The notes under the pieces were generated by a model. The model saw only the letters and a program-made list of their open reading frames with translations, did no database searches and was not told the origin of the DNA. Positions 1 through 7,583 of a DNA stretch of 28,859 bases are shown one piece after another (the stretch's first letter is position 1; each line of letters opens with the position of its first letter). Location of the stretch: contig JAJYNP010000154.1 of assembly GCA_021786265.1 (NCBI GenBank), forward strand, positions 1 to 28,859, in the 5' to 3' direction. The position numbers were made by a program, and so were the translations under genes. This DNA comes from Chloroflexota bacterium. Lineage in GTDB: Bacteria; Chloroflexota; Limnocylindria; Limnocylindrales; CSP1-4.

Positions 1-276
1 GCCCGGGTCGGGGTTCCCGTTCCCGCCGGCGTTGCCGTTGGCGCCCGGGTCGGGGTTCCCGTTCCCGCCGGCGTTGCCGTTGGCGCCCGGGTCGGGGTTC
101 CCGTTGCCGGCGCCGAACGCGTTGCCGTTCGGGGCCGCAGTCGCCCCGGCCGCTCCGTTCGGAGCCGGCGTCGCCGCGGGAAGTCCGTTCCCGCCGGCGT
201 TGCCGTTGGCGCCCGGGTTGGGGTTCCTGTTCCCGCTGGCGTTGCCGTTGGCGCCCGGGTTGGGGTTCCCGTTCGC
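1..276 (-). repeat. 42-bp in-frame tandem repeat in lipoprotein gene
   Basis: Copies of a 42-base unit begin at 1, 43 and 85 (the third diverges after about 20 bases) and again at 211 and 253 (the last partial). The first two copies are identical; the 211 and 253 copies share a C-to-T change. The unit is a multiple of three and encodes GNGNPDPGANGNAG on the minus strand, so copy-number change would lengthen or shorten the protein without a frameshift. The array may continue beyond the left edge. Confidence 0.9.
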
Positions 277-762
277 CTTCGAGCTGCCCGCGCCGGCCGA
301 ACTGCCGCCGCTGTGCCCGCTGGACCCGCCGGCCTGTGCGCTGGCCCCGGCCGGAGAGGCGGTCGCCGGCAACGTCGTGATGCGCACCAGCAGGTCGGTG
401 GGCGGGCCGCTCCCGCCGGCACGGACGGCCACCAGCGTTGCGCCGTGCCGGTACAACTCCCAGGGCCCGTTGGTCCCCGCCCGCGCAAACCCCGCGGCGA
501 CGAGCTGGGCCGCATAGCCGTGCAGGGCCGCCGCCGGCCCCAGGTCCGAGCTGAAGCCGTACAGGGTCGCCCCGGCGTCGTAACCGCCGCCCGGGCCCAC
601 CACGACCGCCGCATCAGCCGGAATCGGGATCCCGTCGGGCAGCCCGGAGGGCGTGCTGGGGCCAGCCGCCGAGGTCGAGCAGGCCCCGATCGCGAGCGCG
701 ATCGCCGCAAGCCAGGCCAGGCGCGCAGGTCGGGAAGGCCGCCGAGAGTGCATGTGTGCCAT
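1..762 (-). CDS. Putative secreted lipoprotein with Asn/Gly/Pro repeat tail (3' end outside window)
   Basis: I read this directly from the reverse strand; the frame is open from an ATG at 762 to the window edge (254 codons) with no stop, so the C-terminus is missing. Residues 1-28 form a lipoprotein signal: an Arg-rich start (HSRRPSRPAR), a hydrophobic stretch (LAWLAAIALAIGA) and a lipobox Cys at residue 28 (IGAC). Residues 29 to about 135 look like a small globular domain (IPIPADAAVVV, YGFSSDLGPAAALHGYAAQL, LVRITTLP). After that the protein becomes low complexity, rich in Asn, Gly, Pro and Ala, built on the 14-residue unit GNGNPDPGANGNAG. An in-frame ATG three codons downstream (753) is an alternative start; neither has a clear Shine-Dalgarno sequence. 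I infer attachment to the outer face of the cytoplasmic membrane with a flexible spacer tail. I do not recognise the globular domain, and no function is assigned. Confidence 0.72.
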   Translation of the reverse strand, partial: MAHMHSRRPSRPARLAWLAAIALAIGACSTSAAGPSTPSGLPDGIPIPADAAVVVGPGGGYDAGATLYGFSSDLGPAAALHGYAAQLVAAGFARAGTNGPWELYRHGATLVAVRAGGSGPPTDLLVRITTLPATASPAGASAQAGGSSGHSGGSSAGAGSSKANGNPNPGANGNASGNRNPNPGANGNAGGNGLPAATPAPNGAAGATAAPNGNAFGAGNGNPDPGANGNAGGNGNPDPGANGNAGGNGNPDPG

Positions 763-1062
763 CTGTCTGCCGCGACGTTGCCCCCTTGTCGCCACGCGAT
801 CGTACCAGCGGACGATCGCCGGGCAATACCCCGATAGTCCCGCGGAGCGCTCCGGGGAAGCGCCGGTTCCCGGGGCACCCGCCGGCCGGGTGCGGAACAG
901 GGCGAGCCGGGACGGGATTGTGCCGGCGTCGGCACGGGACAGGCATCGGCGACGCCGGCATGGTCGAGTCTACGGGCGGATTCGTGTGGATCCGGGCCGG
1001 AACGGGGCCGTTCCCTTGCGCGCCGCCTTGCATGTTGGCGCGGTTGGCCGTGCGCCCCGCCG
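763..1062. other. Intergenic gap with one weak hairpin
   Basis: These 300 bases lie between the start of the lipoprotein gene and the stop of the DUF885 gene, both on the minus strand. No reading frame here resembles a protein I know. An imperfect hairpin at 866-898 (outer arms gttcc/ggaac, inner arms cacccg/cgggtg around ccggc) could end transcription of the DUF885 gene, but it has no T-run. I see no good promoter for the lipoprotein gene. Confidence 0.4.
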
Positions 1063-2718
1063 TCAGCCGGGCTGCCCGCCGGTCATCACCCGCTCCGCGA
1101 GACCCAGCGGAAGGGCGCCGCTCTCGGTGAGCGTGTCGTGGAAGTCGCGCAGCGCGGCCACGGGCACGTCCGCCGGGGCGACCCCGTGGAACCCGCGCGC
1201 ATCCAGCCAGTCGCGCCGGATGCGCAGGATTTCCAGGCAGCCGGTCAGGTACGCCGACGCCTGCGTGGGCCACGCGCAGTAGCGACCCACCTCCGCCTTC
1301 GCGGTCGGCTCGGGCAGGCCGGCCTTCGTCCGCATGAAGTCGACGGCCTCATCGTGGGTCATCTCGCCCAGGTGGATGCTGGTGTCCACGATGATCCGGG
1401 CCGCACGGAAGAGCGTCGAGTTCAGGTGGCACAGCTCCTGGATCGGGTCCGTGAAGAAGCCGCGCTCGCGCATCATGCGTTCGGCGTACAGCGCCCAGCC
1501 CTCGGTGAAGTAGGGGGTCCCGAAGACGCGCCGCACGGCGCTCGGGTTGCGCTTGCGCATCACGAGGTGCCAGTGGTGGCCGGGGTACGCCTCGTGCACC
1601 GAGGTGGTGGGGATGTCGCCCCAGCTGTTGGCCTCGAGGCGCTGCTGGATCTCCTCTTCCGGCGTGCCGTCGGGCGCGAACGGGACGAAGAAGTGGCCGA
1701 TCCACGAATCGGAGAAGGCCGGCGGCGCGTTGTACGAGGCGACACCCAGGACAGGCCGCTGGAAGACCGGCGAGGGCTCGACCATGCACTGCTCGCCCGG
1801 TGGCAGGGTGACCAGTCCCGTCTCAGCGAGGAACGCGCGGGCCCGGGCGGTCCAGTGCGCGTATCCGTCCCGCATCGCCTCCTCGGTGCGCGGGTGCTCC
1901 TTGCCAGCCTCCTCGAGCACCGTGGCCCAGTCGTCCGTGCCCCGCGCCCGCCGCGCGATCTGCGCCATTTCCGCGGCCAGCCGGTCGTACTCGGCGCGGC
2001 CCCGGTCGCGCAGCCCGCGCGCGTCGACATCGAGCCGCTCCTTCTCAGATCGGAGCCGGGTGTAGCGCTCCTCGCCGAGCTGCCAGGTGCCCGTCGCCTC
2101 GTCCGCCAGCCGCTCCAGGTGCGCCGCCCAGCCGTCCATGGCCCGGGCGGCATCCGCGCCTGCCGCAGCCAGCCGATCCCGTCCCGCGCCGGGCGCGACG
2201 TCGGCCGGCAGCAGCTCGCGCAGGTACCTCGCTCCGCCGCGGGCTGCGCCCGCCCCGCGCCGCAGGATGAGTGGATGGGCCAGCGCCGCATCCAGGTTCG
2301 CCACCCCCTGCTCGAGCGCGCGGGGGATCTCCCGCATCCGGGAGATGGCCGCGTCGATCAGCTCGGGCTCGGGCCGCAGGCGATGCAGGAACAGGGTGAA
2401 GACGCCGTCGAGCGCCGGGTTCGTGTACGTGGCGGGGTCGCGCCGCCAGTTCTCCCAGCCGGCGAGGATCAGCCGGCCCCGCAGGACGGAGCGGATCAGG
2501 TCCCGGTCGATCTGCTCCGCCGGAGTGAGCCCGGCCTCGCCGATGGCGTCGAACCGCCCCAGCCACTCCGCGGCCTCCCTGTCGCGGGCGCGGAACGACT
2601 CGGCCGACAGGTCGTCGAGCCGGCCGTCGTACCGGGCCAGCCCGAGCTGGCTCGCCCGGACGGGCGAGAGCTCGTACTCGCGATCGAGAAACTCCTGGAC
2701 AAGGGACTGGAAAGTCAT
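1063..2718 (-). CDS. DUF885 family protein (putative zinc metallopeptidase-like)
   Basis: A 551-residue protein of the DUF885 family, common in Actinobacteria, Chloroflexota and Proteobacteria. The family signature HEAYPGHH lies at residues 375-382 and is followed by FTEGWALYAE at 404-413. This H-E...H-H plus downstream Glu layout resembles gluzincin-type metallopeptidases, so a zinc-dependent hydrolase is likely, though the substrates of most members are unknown. There is no signal peptide, so it should act in the cytoplasm. I chose the ATG at 2718 (MTFQSLVQEF) because AGGAGAG sits 6 bases upstream; a 28-residue upstream extension is open but Arg-rich and lacks such a site. It follows the VapC-like gene by 90 bases on the same strand and could be independently transcribed. 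Length is normal for the family and nothing looks broken. Confidence 0.88.
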   Translation of the reverse strand: MTFQSLVQEFLDREYELSPVRASQLGLARYDGRLDDLSAESFRARDREAAEWLGRFDAIGEAGLTPAEQIDRDLIRSVLRGRLILAGWENWRRDPATYTNPALDGVFTLFLHRLRPEPELIDAAISRMREIPRALEQGVANLDAALAHPLILRRGAGAARGGARYLRELLPADVAPGAGRDRLAAAGADAARAMDGWAAHLERLADEATGTWQLGEERYTRLRSEKERLDVDARGLRDRGRAEYDRLAAEMAQIARRARGTDDWATVLEEAGKEHPRTEEAMRDGYAHWTARARAFLAETGLVTLPPGEQCMVEPSPVFQRPVLGVASYNAPPAFSDSWIGHFFVPFAPDGTPEEEIQQRLEANSWGDIPTTSVHEAYPGHHWHLVMRKRNPSAVRRVFGTPYFTEGWALYAERMMRERGFFTDPIQELCHLNSTLFRAARIIVDTSIHLGEMTHDEAVDFMRTKAGLPEPTAKAEVGRYCAWPTQASAYLTGCLEILRIRRDWLDARGFHGVAPADVPVAALRDFHDTLTESGALPLGLAERVMTGGQPG

Positions 2719-2724
2719 GAGGCA

Positions 2725-2731
2725 CTCTCCT
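2725..2731 (-). promoter_or_regulatory. Ribosome binding site fixing the DUF885 start
   Basis: AGGAGAG on the minus strand, 6 bases ahead of the ATG at 2718. It supports starting at MTFQSL instead of the upstream Met of the same open frame. Confidence 0.7.
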
Positions 2732-2808
2732 GTGCGGCGCGCGACCGCGCCGATGTCGTGTTGCGTGCGCGACCGAGCCGATCCCGGAGAGGGTGCACGC
2801 ATGTCGCG

Positions 2809-3249
2809 CTACGGTGCGCCGGGCTCGACCACCTGCCACCCCAGGGATGGGAACGTCGCGTCGAACGAGTGGACCTCGGTGGCGACGGACGCGAGCATGC
2901 TCGCCGCGATCAGCGCGTCGCCCACCGATTCGATCTCGCCGTCCCGCCAGCGGCTGAGCGCGAACATGACGGTCTCCGTCGGAACCTCGGGCACGGAGAC
3001 GTTTTCGCGTGCCAGGAGCTGCACCAGCGCCTGGGCGATCTCCGCCCGGTTCCGTCCGCAGGAGACGCGCAGGACGTGGGCGGTCTCCAGCACTGACAGG
3101 ATCGACAGGGCCAGTGGCCGGTCGGAGTCGATCACGGCCGCCGCCGCCGCCGCGCGAGCGGGGTCGTCGCCGATGAGGTACCGCACGACCACGTTGGTGT
3201 CGATGTAGGCGACCCCGGCGGGCGACTCTCGGACGCGCCGTGGGGTCAT
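2809..3249 (-). CDS. PIN-domain ribonuclease toxin, VapC-like
   Basis: A 146-residue PIN-domain protein. The four acidic active-site residues expected for a Mg-dependent PIN ribonuclease are present: Asp17 (YIDTN), Glu55 (VLET), Asp111 (GDALIAA) and Asp130 (SFDATF). VapC toxins of this kind cleave RNA, often initiator tRNA or 23S rRNA, and are held in check by a partner antitoxin. The ATG at 3249 overlaps the stop of the AbrB-type gene upstream by 4 bases (ATGA), the usual arrangement for translational coupling in toxin-antitoxin pairs. The first 12 residues (MTPRRVRESPAG) precede the core fold and may not all be translated. Identification as a PIN protein is secure; its toxin role is inferred from context. 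Confidence 0.85.
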   Translation of the reverse strand: MTPRRVRESPAGVAYIDTNVVVRYLIGDDPARAAAAAAVIDSDRPLALSILSVLETAHVLRVSCGRNRAEIAQALVQLLARENVSVPEVPTETVMFALSRWRDGEIESVGDALIAASMLASVATEVHSFDATFPSLGWQVVEPGAP

Positions 3250-3566
3250 CGCGGAGTGTTGTCCTCACCGGGTTCGGGTGTGGGGAGGGGCCGGGGCGCC
3301 GAGGCACGCTCGTCCTCGGCAACGCCGCGGGCCACCGCCTCATCCTCGCTGACCGGCGGCACGGCGGCGCGCCCGCCCGGTGGCTGCCCCAGCGCGCCCA
3401 GCAGCGACCGGCGATGCGGTCCGGGCACGAACGTCACCACGAGCCGACCGTGCTCGATCGACTGGACCGCCACGTCCCGCGGCCGGATTCCCAACCGCTC
3501 ACGGATGGGCTTCTCGATCGTGATCTGCCCGCGTTCACCTACCAGGACACCGGTCCCATATTCCAT
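3246..3566 (-). CDS. AbrB/SpoVT-type antitoxin (VapB-like)
   Basis: A 106-residue protein whose first 50 residues match the swapped-hairpin AbrB/SpoVT DNA-binding fold: VGERGQITIEKPIRERLGI at 9-27, then a strand pair ending VVTFVPG. Such proteins bind their own operator and neutralise the adjacent PIN toxin through the C-terminal tail. Here that tail (51-106) is Pro/Glu/Ala-rich and probably disordered until bound. I started at the ATG at 3566 (MEYGTG) because the fold begins right after it; an open extension to 3605 adds only 13 residues (MVACPLACVHTHG) that do not look like this family. No clear Shine-Dalgarno sequence is visible. It is the first gene of the pair, 45 bases downstream of the glycosylase gene stop. 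Confidence 0.8.
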   Translation of the reverse strand: MEYGTGVLVGERGQITIEKPIRERLGIRPRDVAVQSIEHGRLVVTFVPGPHRRSLLGALGQPPGGRAAVPPVSEDEAVARGVAEDERASAPRPLPTPEPGEDNTPR

Positions 3567-3611
3567 GCCATGAGTATGCACACAGGCGAGTGGGCAGGCA
3601 ACCACGCTCGG

Positions 3612-4313
3612 TCAGGACGCGGTGGGATCGACGTACCGGCACCGGGGGGCGACCGGGCAGCGCGCGCAGGCCGGCTTGCGGGCGAAACAGGTCCGTCGCC
3701 CGTGCGTGATCAGGTTGACGTGCGCCTCGTACATGCGGTCGAGCGGGAAGACCTCGAGCGCGAGATCGTGGGCGCGGTCCGCCGGGGTGCCCGCCGGGAC
3801 CAGGCCGATCCGGGAGATCACCCGGTGGACGTGCGTGTCGACCGGCATCAGCGGCAGCCCGAAACAGAAGAGCAGCACGACCGACGCGGTCTTCGGCCCC
3901 ACGCCGTCCAGGCGCACGAGCCAGTCGCGCGCGGCTCGCGGCTCCATCGTCCCCAGGAAGTCGAGCGCGTAGTCGCCGCGCTCCTCGCGGATCCGGCGCA
4001 GCACGCCCTGGATGCGGGGCGCCTTCTGCTGTGCCAGTCCGCCGGAGACGATGGCCGATGCGACCTCGTCGACCGGCGCGCGGACGACGGCGTCCCAGTC
4101 CGGGAACCGCCCGGCCAGAGAGTCGAACGCCCGCTCGGCATTGAGGTCGCTGGTGTGCTGCGACAGGATGGTGAGGACCAGTTCGTCGGTCGGGGGGCGG
4201 CGCGGCTGCCACTCGGGCACGCCGTACAGCTCGCGGAGCGCCGCCAGCACGAACGAGACGAGGCCCGGACGCTCCCGTTCGAGCGGCCATTCGGGGGGAA
4301 GCGCGGCACGCAT
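3612..4313 (-). CDS. nth: Endonuclease III-type DNA glycosylase/AP lyase
   Basis: A 233-residue base-excision-repair enzyme of the HhH-GPD superfamily, which removes oxidised pyrimidines and nicks the abasic site. The helix-hairpin-helix and catalytic residues are intact: LDGVGPKTASVV carries the Schiff-base Lys141, and PVDTHVHRV carries Asp159. The [4Fe-4S] loop is C-x6-C-x2-C-x5-C at Cys209, Cys216, Cys219 and Cys225. The frame is open far upstream through the glycerate kinase gene, so the start is uncertain: I use the ATG at 4313 (MRAALPPEWP), while an ATG at 4346 would add 11 residues. Neither has a good ribosome binding site. It lies 68 bases after the glycerate kinase stop and may be at the end of that operon. 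The possible specificity of an Nth-like variant cannot be judged from sequence. Confidence 0.9.
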   Translation of the reverse strand: MRAALPPEWPLERERPGLVSFVLAALRELYGVPEWQPRRPPTDELVLTILSQHTSDLNAERAFDSLAGRFPDWDAVVRAPVDEVASAIVSGGLAQQKAPRIQGVLRRIREERGDYALDFLGTMEPRAARDWLVRLDGVGPKTASVVLLFCFGLPLMPVDTHVHRVISRIGLVPAGTPADRAHDLALEVFPLDRMYEAHVNLITHGRRTCFARKPACARCPVAPRCRYVDPTAS

Positions 4314-4381
4314 CACGCGCGGGCCCGCCGGCCTCGAGCGCGGCATTCCGGCAGCGGCCACGGGGCGGGGAGCGCGGGGGG

Positions 4382-5551
4382 TCAATCCGTTCGCTCCGCG
4401 ATCCGTCCACCGAGCGACACGAGTCGCGCCACGCGCTCCGCCGCCCGCTCGATCGGTGCCGTGCCGGCGGCGATCGCCGCCTCGAGGCCGCGATGGTCCT
4501 CGCAGGCCGGCAGCACCACGGCGTCCAATCCGGCGAACACGTCGATCCCGTCCGGCTCGATGCTGCCGGCGATCGCCACGCACGGAACCCCGGCATGCCG
4601 CGCCCGCCGCGCCACGCCGTGGGCCGTCTTGCCGAAGGCCGTCTGCGCGTCCACGCGGCCCTCGCCGGTGAGCACCAGCGTGGATGCGGCCAGGCGGTCC
4701 CCGAAGTGAACCAGCGCCATCACCTCTTCGACACCGCGACGCACGGAGAGCGCGGCGAGGCGGCCGGCGATGGCGAGGAGGCCGGCCACCGTCCCGCCCG
4801 CCGCGCCGGCACCCGGCACGTCTCCGATGCTGCGTCCCGCGGCCGCCTCGAGCACGTCGGCGTACCGGGCAAGGGCCGCGTCGAGCTCGAGGACCTGCTG
4901 TGGCGGTGCGCCCTTCTGCGGCCCGTAGACGGCCGCAGCGCCGTCCTGTCCGAGGAGCGGGTTCGTCACGTCGGAGGCGATCGTCAGACGGACCTCGGCG
5001 AGCAGGGGCGAGAGGCCGCGGAGGTCCACCCGGGTCAGCCGGGCGAGCGCGGCACCACCGGGCGGCAGGTCGTCGCCGTTTGCGTCGAGAAACCGCGCCC
5101 CGAGCGCCGCGAGGAGCCCGGCGCCACCGTCCGTGGTGGCGCTCCCCCCGACACCCAGAATGATGTCGCGCACGCCGAGCCCGATGGCGGCGGCCAGCGT
5201 CAGGCCGGTCCCGAAGGTGCTCGCGGCCCCGGGATCCCGCTCGTCCCGATCCACGCGCGCCAGCCCCGAGGCGTCGGCGAGCTCCACGACTCCGCGGTTG
5301 CCCGAGCGCAGGAAGCGCGCATCGATCGGCCTGCCGAGCGGATCGCGGGAGGCCGCGGGCAGCTGCTGCCAGGTCGCGTCGGCCGCCAGCAGGGCGTCCA
5401 GCAGGCCGGCCCCGCCGTCGGACATGGGGCAGCGATCCACCGCATCGTCGGGCCGTGCCCTGGCCCATCCCGCCCCCATTGCGCCGGCGACCTGCACGCT
5501 GGTCAGGGAGCCCTTGAAGGAGTCGGGCGCGACCAGCACACGCAGCGACAT
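4382..5551 (-). CDS. Glycerate kinase (GlxK/GarK family)
   Basis: A 389-residue ATP-dependent kinase of the bacterial glycerate kinase family (type I), which phosphorylates D-glycerate, in E. coli at the 2-position. Family motifs are APDSFKGSL at 8-16, GVGGSATTDGGAG at 133-145, ASDVTNPLLG with AVYGPQKGA at 192-215, and LTGEGRVDAQT near 313-323. The first DGGEGT-like motif reads SDGGAGL at 44-50, so its usual Glu is Ala, a substitution worth noting. The length is normal. Its ATG shares one base with the stop of the 22-codon ORF (TGATG), which in turn overlaps the end of the GpgS fusion gene, so translation is probably coupled to the glycosyltransferase genes. I infer that it recycles glycerate freed from glucosyl- or mannosylglycerate, or feeds phosphoglycerate to GpgS. 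Confidence 0.9.
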   Translation of the reverse strand: MSLRVLVAPDSFKGSLTSVQVAGAMGAGWARARPDDAVDRCPMSDGGAGLLDALLAADATWQQLPAASRDPLGRPIDARFLRSGNRGVVELADASGLARVDRDERDPGAASTFGTGLTLAAAIGLGVRDIILGVGGSATTDGGAGLLAALGARFLDANGDDLPPGGAALARLTRVDLRGLSPLLAEVRLTIASDVTNPLLGQDGAAAVYGPQKGAPPQQVLELDAALARYADVLEAAAGRSIGDVPGAGAAGGTVAGLLAIAGRLAALSVRRGVEEVMALVHFGDRLAASTLVLTGEGRVDAQTAFGKTAHGVARRARHAGVPCVAIAGSIEPDGIDVFAGLDAVVLPACEDHRGLEAAIAAGTAPIERAAERVARLVSLGGRIAERTD

Positions 5552-5619
5552 CAGCTGGCCGCCCCGGTGTCCCGATCCGGAGGACCGGGCGAGTCGGCCG
5601 CCCCGCTCACGCGACTCAT
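5551..5619 (-). CDS. 22-codon linking ORF between GpgS fusion and glycerate kinase
   Basis: A 22-residue frame (starts MSRVSGAADS, ends DTGAAS) whose ATG at 5619 overlaps the stop of the UspA-GpgS gene (ATGA) and whose TGA shares one base with the ATG of glycerate kinase (TGATG). The peptide is Gly/Ala/Pro/Asp-rich and resembles no domain, so its function is more likely to carry ribosomes across the 64-base gap than to act as a peptide. A chance frame in GC-rich DNA is a real alternative. The GGTCCTCCGG inside it cannot serve as a Shine-Dalgarno for glycerate kinase. Confidence 0.35.
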   Translation of the reverse strand: MSRVSGAADSPGPPDRDTGAAS

Positions 5620-7583
5620 GCCGTTCCCTTCCGGCGTTCCAGGTACTCCGGGATCCGGATCATCGGCGGACGCTCCTGGTCGGCCAGCTCGATCAGTTCG
5701 AGCGAGAGCCGGCCGGGCGAGGAGCGCGGCAGCTTCATGGTCGAGCCGAGTTCCGCGAACAGGTGCGCCCGGCGCCGTTCCTCGAGCCGCTTCATGACCG
5801 CCTGCAGGATCACGAAGCTCATGCGCGACAGCCCCTCGAGCTCCTGGTTCCGGTGGACCCGGCGCTCGAGGTCGACCTGCCCGAGGCCCTCCAGCCCGAC
5901 CCGCTCGATGGCGTCGATGAGGTGGCCGATCTCGACCGCGTAGCCGGTGAAGAAGGGGATCGTTTCGAGCAGCGCACGCCGCCCGGCGTACTCCCCGGCG
6001 AGGGGCTGGATCATCCCGGAGAGCTCGGGAAAGAAGAGGTTGATGAGGGGCCGCGCGACGAGCTCGGTGACGCGGCCGCCGCCGCCTTCGCGGAGCACCC
6101 CGCCCTCCACGATGGGCCGCTGGTAGTAGCCCTTGACGTACTGGATGCGCGACTCCGTCAGCAGTGGACCGAGGGTGCCGTAGGCCATGCGCGGCTCCCA
6201 GTCCCGGACGTCGGTGTCGCACCAGACCACCAGGTCACCCGTCGTCTCGTACAGGCTCTTCCAGAGCGCCTCGCCCTTGCCCCGGTACGACCCGTACGCG
6301 GGCAGCACGTCGGGGTGCTGCACCACCCGGGCCCCTTCGCCGGCGGCGATCGCGCGGGTCTCGTCGGTGGATGCCGAGTCGATCACCAGCAGCTCGTCCA
6401 CGAGCGGCACCCGCTCCATCAGCTCCACGCGGGCCGAGCGCACGATGGGGCCCACGGTGTCCGCCTCGTTGAGCGTCGGCAGCACCAGGCTGATGGTGGC
6501 GTTCTGCTGCTCCTTCAGCGCGACCAGCCGGCGCAGGTCGGCGAACTCCCCGTGGTGGTAGTTCGACTCGGCGAACCAGCGGTCGACCCGGACCGGGACG
6601 CTGCGCTGCTGCTCGGCGGCCCGATCGACCGACTCGAGGGTCTCGGCCTGCTGCGCGGCACGCTCGAACGCGGCACGACTTGGGGCTTCCTTGGTCCGCA
6701 CCACGATCACCGTGGTGCGAGCCTTCTGTGCGATGGCCTCGGGGAGCGCCCCGAAGAGGCCGCCGGATGCCGCCGCCGCGCCCGGGCCTCCGCCGGCCGT
6801 CGCACCGCGGCCCGCGCCGGTGGCCGGGGACGCCGTGCCGGTGGCGCCGCCTGCCGTGACCGACGCTCCCATCACGAGCAGGTCGGCCGACTCCGCCTCA
6901 CGGAGGATCGCGTTCCGCACGTGCAGCGCCTCGCGCACGAGTGCGACCGAGCGGCCCCGGGCGTGCTGGCGGATGAACCCCTGGAGCGCCCGCTCGGCCT
7001 GGGCACGCACGGGCTCCCCGACGCCGGGAGGCAGGATGTGCAGGACCGCGACCTCCGCGTCCATGCGGCGACCGAGCGCATCGGCGAACCGGAGCGCAAG
7101 CTCGGCATGGGGGCCGCCGCGGACCGGGACCAGGATCCTGCGCACCTCGCCGACGCCGCGCTGCTTCACCACGGCGATGTCGCACGGCGCGTCCCGGACG
7201 ACCTCGTCGATGGTCGGCGTGAACACGGCCTGGGCGCCACGGCGTCCCCCCGGCGTGCCGCTCCAGCCGAACACGATCAGGTCGGCGTCCTCCTCGGCCG
7301 CGGTCTCCTGGATCCCCTCGGCCGCGCGCCTGCCGATCCGGACCAGCGTGCGCAGCTCCACGCCCTCCGGCACGAAGTCGAGCACCTGCTGCAGCAGGCG
7401 GCGCGCGTGGCGGGCCCGCGTGGCGCCCTCCGACAGCGGCACGCCCTCGGGGATCTCCACGATCCCGAGCGCCACGAGATACCCGCCGCGGTCCATCACG
7501 GAGGCGCCGATCCGGACCAGGTCCGCAGCGGTGCGCGGGTTGGCGAGCGGGATCAAGATGCGCCCGGGGAGATGGACGGTCAT
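5616..7583 (-). CDS. UspA-UspA-glucosyl-3-phosphoglycerate synthase fusion
   Basis: A 655-residue protein with two parts. Residues 1-140 and 145-296 are two universal-stress-protein domains (RILIPLANP, ADLIVFGWSG; RRILVPVRGG, ADLLVMGAS), the second split by a Gly/Ala-rich insert at about 243-276. Residues 330-655 are a GT81 glycosyltransferase of the GpgS type, which joins NDP-glucose to 3-phosphoglycerate: VLPTLNEADT (368-376), DSASTDET (402-409), metal-site DTDVR (456-460), IQYVKGYYQRP (480-490), the acceptor loop GGGRVTEL (501-508), PLAGEYAGRR (527-536) and VHRNQELEG (576-584), where His577 and Asn579 align with the catalytic region of mycobacterial GpgS. Its ATG overlaps the stop of the preceding glycosyltransferase (ATGA). 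It should be cytoplasmic. The synthase assignment is strong; glucose as donor is inferred. I know of no characterised enzyme with this N-terminal fusion. Confidence 0.88.
   Translation of the reverse strand: MTVHLPGRILIPLANPRTAADLVRIGASVMDRGGYLVALGIVEIPEGVPLSEGATRARHARRLLQQVLDFVPEGVELRTLVRIGRRAAEGIQETAAEEDADLIVFGWSGTPGGRRGAQAVFTPTIDEVVRDAPCDIAVVKQRGVGEVRRILVPVRGGPHAELALRFADALGRRMDAEVAVLHILPPGVGEPVRAQAERALQGFIRQHARGRSVALVREALHVRNAILREAESADLLVMGASVTAGGATGTASPATGAGRGATAGGGPGAAAASGGLFGALPEAIAQKARTTVIVVRTKEAPSRAAFERAAQQAETLESVDRAAEQQRSVPVRVDRWFAESNYHHGEFADLRRLVALKEQQNATISLVLPTLNEADTVGPIVRSARVELMERVPLVDELLVIDSASTDETRAIAAGEGARVVQHPDVLPAYGSYRGKGEALWKSLYETTGDLVVWCDTDVRDWEPRMAYGTLGPLLTESRIQYVKGYYQRPIVEGGVLREGGGGRVTELVARPLINLFFPELSGMIQPLAGEYAGRRALLETIPFFTGYAVEIGHLIDAIERVGLEGLGQVDLERRVHRNQELEGLSRMSFVILQAVMKRLEERRRAHLFAELGSTMKLPRSSPGRLSLELIELADQERPPMIRIPEYLERRKGTA

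Noticed and set aside
32..517. Plus-strand frame with Pro/Leu/Phe-rich repeats at the left edge
   Set aside because: It is the antisense reading of the 42-bp repeat array. The minus frame has a signal peptide, a lipobox and a plausible domain.
866..898. Rho-independent terminator after the DUF885 gene
   Set aside because: The stem is imperfect, lies about 165 bases past the stop and has no T-run; kept only as a weak hairpin.
614..1273. Minus-strand frame across the gap between the lipoprotein and DUF885 genes
   Set aside because: It is Arg/Ala/Pro-rich with no domain, and it overlaps both neighbours in another frame.
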